Positions 23,440-25,931 of a stretch of 25,931 nucleotides of DNA are shown piece by piece. This DNA is from Syntrophomonadaceae bacterium (lineage in GTDB: Bacteria > Bacillota > Syntrophomonadia > Syntrophomonadales > Syntrophomonadaceae). The stretch is from assembly GCA_012522705.1 (NCBI GenBank), contig JAAYJY010000111.1, positions 1 through 25,931 on the forward strand, in the 5' to 3' direction. Each line of letters starts with the position of its first letter. Within the stretch, counting starts at the first letter, position 1. Below the pieces are notes generated by a model. That model worked only from the letters and a program-made list of their open reading frames with translations. It was not told the DNA's origin and searched no databases. The position numbers and the translations under genes are program-made.

Positions 23440-24462
23440 TTAATTGGCTCCGCTAATGCCGTGGATAGCCTGCAATACCGCTTGCACTTGGCGGACCAAA
23501 ACCCCAAATTCATCGGGTATCAACGATTGCGGACCGTCCGACCAGGCCTCGGCCGGGTTGGTGTGAACCTCCACGATGATCCCGTCACAGCCGCAGGCCA
23601 CTGCCGCCAGTGACATGGGGTTGACCAAATCCCGCTTCCCGGTCCCATGGCTGGGATCGACGATCACCGGCAGGTGGGAAAGACTTTTGACCAGGGGTAT
23701 GGCGCTCAAATCCAGCGTATTGCGAGTGTAGGTTTCGAAGGTGCGGATTCCTCTCTCGCACAATATCAACTGGCTGTTGCCGCTGTCCAGGATGTATTCG
23801 GCCGCCATCAGCCACTCTTCAATGGTGGCGGAAAGACCCCGTTTCAGCAGGACCGGTTTATTATACTTGCCTACCTCTTTTAGGAGATAGAAGTTTTGCA
23901 TATTGCGGGCCCCGATCTGTATCATATCCACATACTCGGCCACCATGGGGACCGACTTCTGATCCATAACCTCGGTAACAATGGGCAGCCCGGTAATATC
24001 GCGGGCTTCGGCCATGATCTTCAGGCCTTCTTCGCCCAGGCCCTGGAACGAATAGGGGGAGGTGCGAGGTTTAAACGCGCCCCCGCGTAAGGCCAAAGCG
24101 CCCCTTTCCGCCACCGCCACGGCGGTTTCGATGAATTGCTCCCGTCCCTCGATGGCGCATGGTCCGGCTATCAAAGGAACACTGCCATCCCCGAAGGTGG
24201 CCCGTCCGACCTGAACCAGGGTGTTGTCGGTCTTGAATTCCCGCGAAGCCATCTTGAACGGCTTCATTATGGCCACTACGTTCTCCACCCCGGGCATGGC
24301 CTGCAGGGCCGTGTGATCGACCCGGGTGCGGTCACCTACCGCGCCCAGGATGGTCCGGTTGATCCCTTCCGACAGGTGAACGTTGAAACCTCTCGCGACC
24401 AGGCGTTCCTGCACCGCTTCGACCTGGGCCGGGGTGGCCCCCTTCTTCATTACAATTACCAC
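23440..24462 (-). CDS. aroF: 3-deoxy-7-phosphoheptulonate (DAHP) synthase
   Basis: A 340-residue enzyme that condenses phosphoenolpyruvate with erythrose 4-phosphate, the first step of the shikimate pathway. Residues 1-70 are the ferredoxin-like regulatory domain (MKKGATPAQVEAVQERL), then the barrel with AGPCAIEGREQF near 99, GGAFKPRTSPYSFQG near 128, KRGLSATIEEW near 208, and DPSHGTGKRDLV near 268. This is the type I-beta, Thermotoga-like DAHP synthase, usually inhibited by tyrosine or phenylalanine through the N-terminal domain. The start is GTG at 24462 with AGGAGG 10 nt upstream. It is followed by tyrA and preceded by a long leader. Confidence 0.95.
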   Translation of the reverse strand: MVIVMKKGATPAQVEAVQERLVARGFNVHLSEGINRTILGAVGDRTRVDHTALQAMPGVENVVAIMKPFKMASREFKTDNTLVQVGRATFGDGSVPLIAGPCAIEGREQFIETAVAVAERGALALRGGAFKPRTSPYSFQGLGEEGLKIMAEARDITGLPIVTEVMDQKSVPMVAEYVDMIQIGARNMQNFYLLKEVGKYNKPVLLKRGLSATIEEWLMAAEYILDSGNSQLILCERGIRTFETYTRNTLDLSAIPLVKSLSHLPVIVDPSHGTGKRDLVNPMSLAAVACGCDGIIVEVHTNPAEAWSDGPQSLIPDEFGVLVRQVQAVLQAIHGISGAN

Positions 24463-24500
24463 GCTGATTAAACCTCCTCATTTTCATGGCATCAGGGGTC

Positions 24501-24531
24501 AAAATGAAAACACCACGGCCTGGCCATGGTG
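24501..24531 (-). terminator. Attenuator-like terminator in the aroF leader
   Basis: The minus strand has CACCATGG pairing with CCGTGGTG (eight pairs, one wobble; 24531-24511), then TTTTCATTTT. It ends about 40 nt before the aroF start and about 110 nt after the promoter, so it lies inside the transcript. A second hairpin, GAGAG-GCTT / AAGC-CTCTC (24555-24533), precedes it. No T-box signature is seen. Confidence 0.7.
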
Positions 24532-24644
24532 CGAGAGCAGCTTCTAAAGCCTCTCCATCCTACCGCCCTACCCAGATTGTTTTTAGAATCCTACCTTCCG
24601 CCAACTACATGCTGTCAAGTTACCTGCTACCGTACTACAAACCT

Positions 24645-24674
24645 ACTATAGCACACCCGGTCAGGGCGGTTCAA
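24645..24674 (-). promoter_or_regulatory. Promoter of aroF-tyrA
   Basis: TTGAAC (24674-24669) and TATAGT (24650-24645) on the minus strand with 18 nt spacing. This gives a leader of about 180 nt before aroF. No gene lies in 24463-24835; it holds this leader and an unassigned 160 bp between the two divergent promoters. Confidence 0.6.
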
Positions 24675-24835
24675 CGAAAAATAACAGGCATAAAGCTGTC
24701 CGCACCCTCATAGAATATAGAATGCCCAAATATGCCGTCATCGTCTGCCAACCTGGATACCCTGTAATTGTTAAACCCGGACCAGGCTGGTTTCTAACCG
24801 TTGGTTGCTCCCCCATTGACCAGCGTAATTATGCC

Positions 24836-24864
24836 TTGAAATGCATTTTTAAAAGAAGTATAAT
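24836..24864 (+). promoter_or_regulatory. Promoter of the tRNA-Gly / tRNA(UCA) pair
   Basis: TTGAAA (24836-24841) and a perfect TATAAT (24859-24864) with 17 nt between, 12 nt before tRNA-Gly. It should transcribe both tRNAs, which are only 7 bp apart. Confidence 0.8.
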
Positions 24865-24875
24865 GGTTTTTGCCG

Positions 24876-24949
24876 GCGGGTGTAGCTCAATGGCAGAGCC
24901 CCAGCCTTCCAAGCTGGTTGCGCGGGTACGATTCCCGCTACCCGCTCCA
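24876..24949 (+). tRNA. tRNA-Gly(TCC)
   Basis: Cloverleaf with acceptor GCGGGTG/TACCCGC (one G-T pair), D arm GCTC/GAGC, anticodon stem CCAGC/GCTGG with loop CTTCCAA (anticodon TCC), T arm GCGGG/CCCGC, discriminator T and encoded CCA. Confidence 0.97.
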
Positions 24950-24956
24950 TTTTTTT

Positions 24957-25033
24957 GACCCTGTAGCTCAGGTGGATAGAGCAACGGACTTCAAATCCGT
25001 AGGCCGGGGGTTCGAATCCCTCCGGGGACGCCA
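24957..25033 (+). tRNA. tRNA with anticodon TCA (UGA-reading, opal type)
   Basis: A 77-nt elongator-type cloverleaf: acceptor GACCCTG/CGGGGAC with one A-A mismatch at position 2-71 and a T-G pair, D arm GCTC/GAGC with loop AGGTGGATA, anticodon stem ACGGA/TCCGT with loop CTTCAAA (anticodon TCA at 24991-24993), five-base variable loop AGGCC, T arm GGGGG/CCCTC, discriminator G, encoded CCA. It has a normal 7-pair acceptor and no long variable arm, so it does not look like canonical bacterial tRNA-Sec, despite the same anticodon. The body, with A20, C35 and G73, resembles tRNA-Arg(TCT) changed at base 36; C35, A36 and G73 also fit tryptophanyl identity. What it is charged with is unknown. A sequence error or inactive gene is possible. 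Confidence 0.85.
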
Positions 25034-25046
25034 CTTAAAAGATGGG

Positions 25047-25072
25047 AACCCGCCTTTGATGGGCGGGTTTCG
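25047..25072 (+). terminator. Terminator-like hairpin after the tRNA pair
   Basis: AACCCGCC and GGCGGGTT (25047-25054, 25062-25069) form a perfect eight-pair stem 14 nt past the tRNA. The T-run is short (TTT then CGCTGATTT). The rest of the stretch to 25237 shows no gene. Confidence 0.65.
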
Positions 25073-25237
25073 CTGATTTCTGGCATTTGCATTCTTTGGC
25101 GCGCATCATCCTGGATACTGTCGAAATTGGCTTGGGGCCAACATAACACCTTCATAAGAAATTTGAGCAGACCGCCAACCATACCCCCTGTTAGGCAATC
25201 TGAGCAGGGCGGCCGCCGCGGTAATCATTGACCGCCC

Positions 25238-25931
25238 CTAAACTTGTACCAGTACCTGGCGAATGACCGGCTTCAGAGCCTTGACTCCGCCGCCTTGGCT
25301 GATAGTCTCCATTGCCTTGGATGGGTCCTGCACCAGGCTTCCGGCCAGCAGTGTGACGTTGAAATCCTTAAACACTTCCGGGCATAGCGGTGTGGAAGCT
25401 CCCACCATACAAACCACGCGCGCGTTTTGACAGTAGGGCAGCACCTCATCTATGGTATGATTGATGATGCTGGTCGCGGTAACAATCACAACACTGCATT
25501 TAGTAAGATGAACAGGAATAGTCTCGGACGGGAACAGATCGCTCCCCAAGGGGGGATTCTTTTCAAAGACATAGATATCCTTGGTCTTCTCTCGAACCTT
25601 CATCAATATCGGCTTAAAATCGCCCACCATGCCGAAGGTATCCGATTCTTCAACCTCGAGCTCGTCCACCACATCACCAGTGCCCCAGTTTTCGCCGGGT
25701 TGGCTATTAATCACTGCATTCACCGCAGCCAGCCCGATGGCAGCCTTTAGACGGTTGCTATCCATTAGCCAGGGAAGCAGTTCCGCCGCGTTACTTCCGA
25801 CCAGATTGCCGGCATCATTCAGGATACCGCAGCCAAAGCCCAACTCGTTGCGAAAAGTGTAAGCTAATCCGCAGGCTCCATCCTCCAGCACCACCCCTGT
25901 ATAGCCCAACCCGGCGCGTACATCCAGGATC
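25238..25931 (-). CDS. DUF4213/DUF364 family protein, 3' part (runs off right edge)
   Basis: The frame is open to the last base of the window, so the start lies outside; at least 230 residues are seen. The first visible residues (ILDVRAGLGYTGVVLEDGACGLAYTFR) match the N-terminal DUF4213 enolase-like domain. The later part (GMVGDFKPILMKVREKTKDIYVFEKNP, then SVVIVTATSIINHTIDEVLPYC and VGASTPLCPEVF) is the Rossmann-like DUF364 domain. Members are described as putative heavy-metal chelation or metal-homeostasis proteins, but the reaction is not established. A TTG at 25909 in frame should not be taken as the start, since conserved sequence precedes it. It ends in TAG. A GCGGT/ACCGC dyad lies at 25218-25236 just after the stop. 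Confidence 0.9.
   Translation of the reverse strand, partial: ILDVRAGLGYTGVVLEDGACGLAYTFRNELGFGCGILNDAGNLVGSNAAELLPWLMDSNRLKAAIGLAAVNAVINSQPGENWGTGDVVDELEVEESDTFGMVGDFKPILMKVREKTKDIYVFEKNPPLGSDLFPSETIPVHLTKCSVVIVTATSIINHTIDEVLPYCQNARVVCMVGASTPLCPEVFKDFNVTLLAGSLVQDPSKAMETISQGGGVKALKPVIRQVLVQV

Noticed and set aside
24544..24648. Series of UAG/GAG triplets in the aroF leader, suggesting a TRAP binding site
   Set aside because: TRAP sites need about eleven triplets spaced by two or three bases; here the spacing is irregular (about 4 to 20 bases), so chance is the simpler explanation.
24463..24674. T-box leader before aroF
   Set aside because: The conserved T-box antiterminator sequence and a specifier loop are absent.
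24957..25033. Simple annotation as tRNA-Sec because of the TCA anticodon
   Set aside because: Stem lengths and the five-base variable loop are those of a standard elongator tRNA, and no selenocysteine genes lie nearby. A divergent Sec tRNA cannot be fully excluded.
1..25931. CRISPR array, insertion sequence or prophage genes
   Set aside because: I see no regularly spaced direct repeats, transposase, integrase or phage structural genes in the window.

Overview
The window looks like chromosome of an anaerobic Firmicute (class Clostridia; a Syntrophomonadales-type organism is my inference, made without any database search). The evidence is the gene order tig-clpP-clpX-lonB-lon-engB, the strong AGGAGG-type ribosome binding sites with frequent GTG starts, intrinsic terminators, c-di-GMP-I riboswitches, and a DAHP synthase with an N-terminal ferredoxin-like domain. 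Most genes lie on the minus strand.

Positions 1-823: the start of a secreted protein gene runs off the left edge on the minus strand. It is preceded by a long leader with two tandem c-di-GMP-I (GEMM) riboswitches, an intrinsic terminator between them, and a sigma-A-like promoter. Positions 824-5469: a minus-strand block purC-valS-folC (purine synthesis, valyl-tRNA charging, folate polyglutamylation). Positions 5600-6928: a lone plus-strand SEC-C zinc-motif protein of unknown function, convergent with engB. Positions 6932-15114: the protein quality-control cluster, transcribed tig, clpP, clpX, lonB, lon, engB, followed upstream by tRNA-Gly(GCC). Trigger factor folds nascent chains, ClpXP and the two Lon proteases degrade damaged or regulatory proteins, and EngB assembles the large ribosomal subunit.

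Positions 15399-17493: a slipin/stomatin membrane protein divergent from an L,D-transpeptidase with two peptidoglycan-binding domains, then tRNA-Pro(TGG). Positions 17660-18830: an accessory-looking patch with a Phd/YefM-RelE/ParE toxin-antitoxin pair between hairpins and a gene-free stretch with a large inverted repeat. Positions 18835-20190: an exported methionine-rich protein with a copper-amine-oxidase N-terminal-like domain. Positions 20411-21993: fixC-fixX (an ETF:quinone oxidoreductase-like flavoprotein and its ferredoxin) without fixAB. Positions 22362-24462: aroF-tyrA (entry to the shikimate pathway and the tyrosine branch) behind a long leader with an attenuator-like terminator.

Positions 24836-25033: a tRNA pair. 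The first is an ordinary tRNA-Gly(TCC). The second is a full-length 77-nt elongator-type tRNA with anticodon TCA, which would read UGA. It lacks the long variable arm and long acceptor stem of tRNA-Sec, has a body resembling tRNA-Arg, and sits in a genome region where 8 of 20 complete genes end in UGA. This is the most unusual element I see. Positions 25238-25931: a DUF4213/DUF364 protein runs off the right edge.
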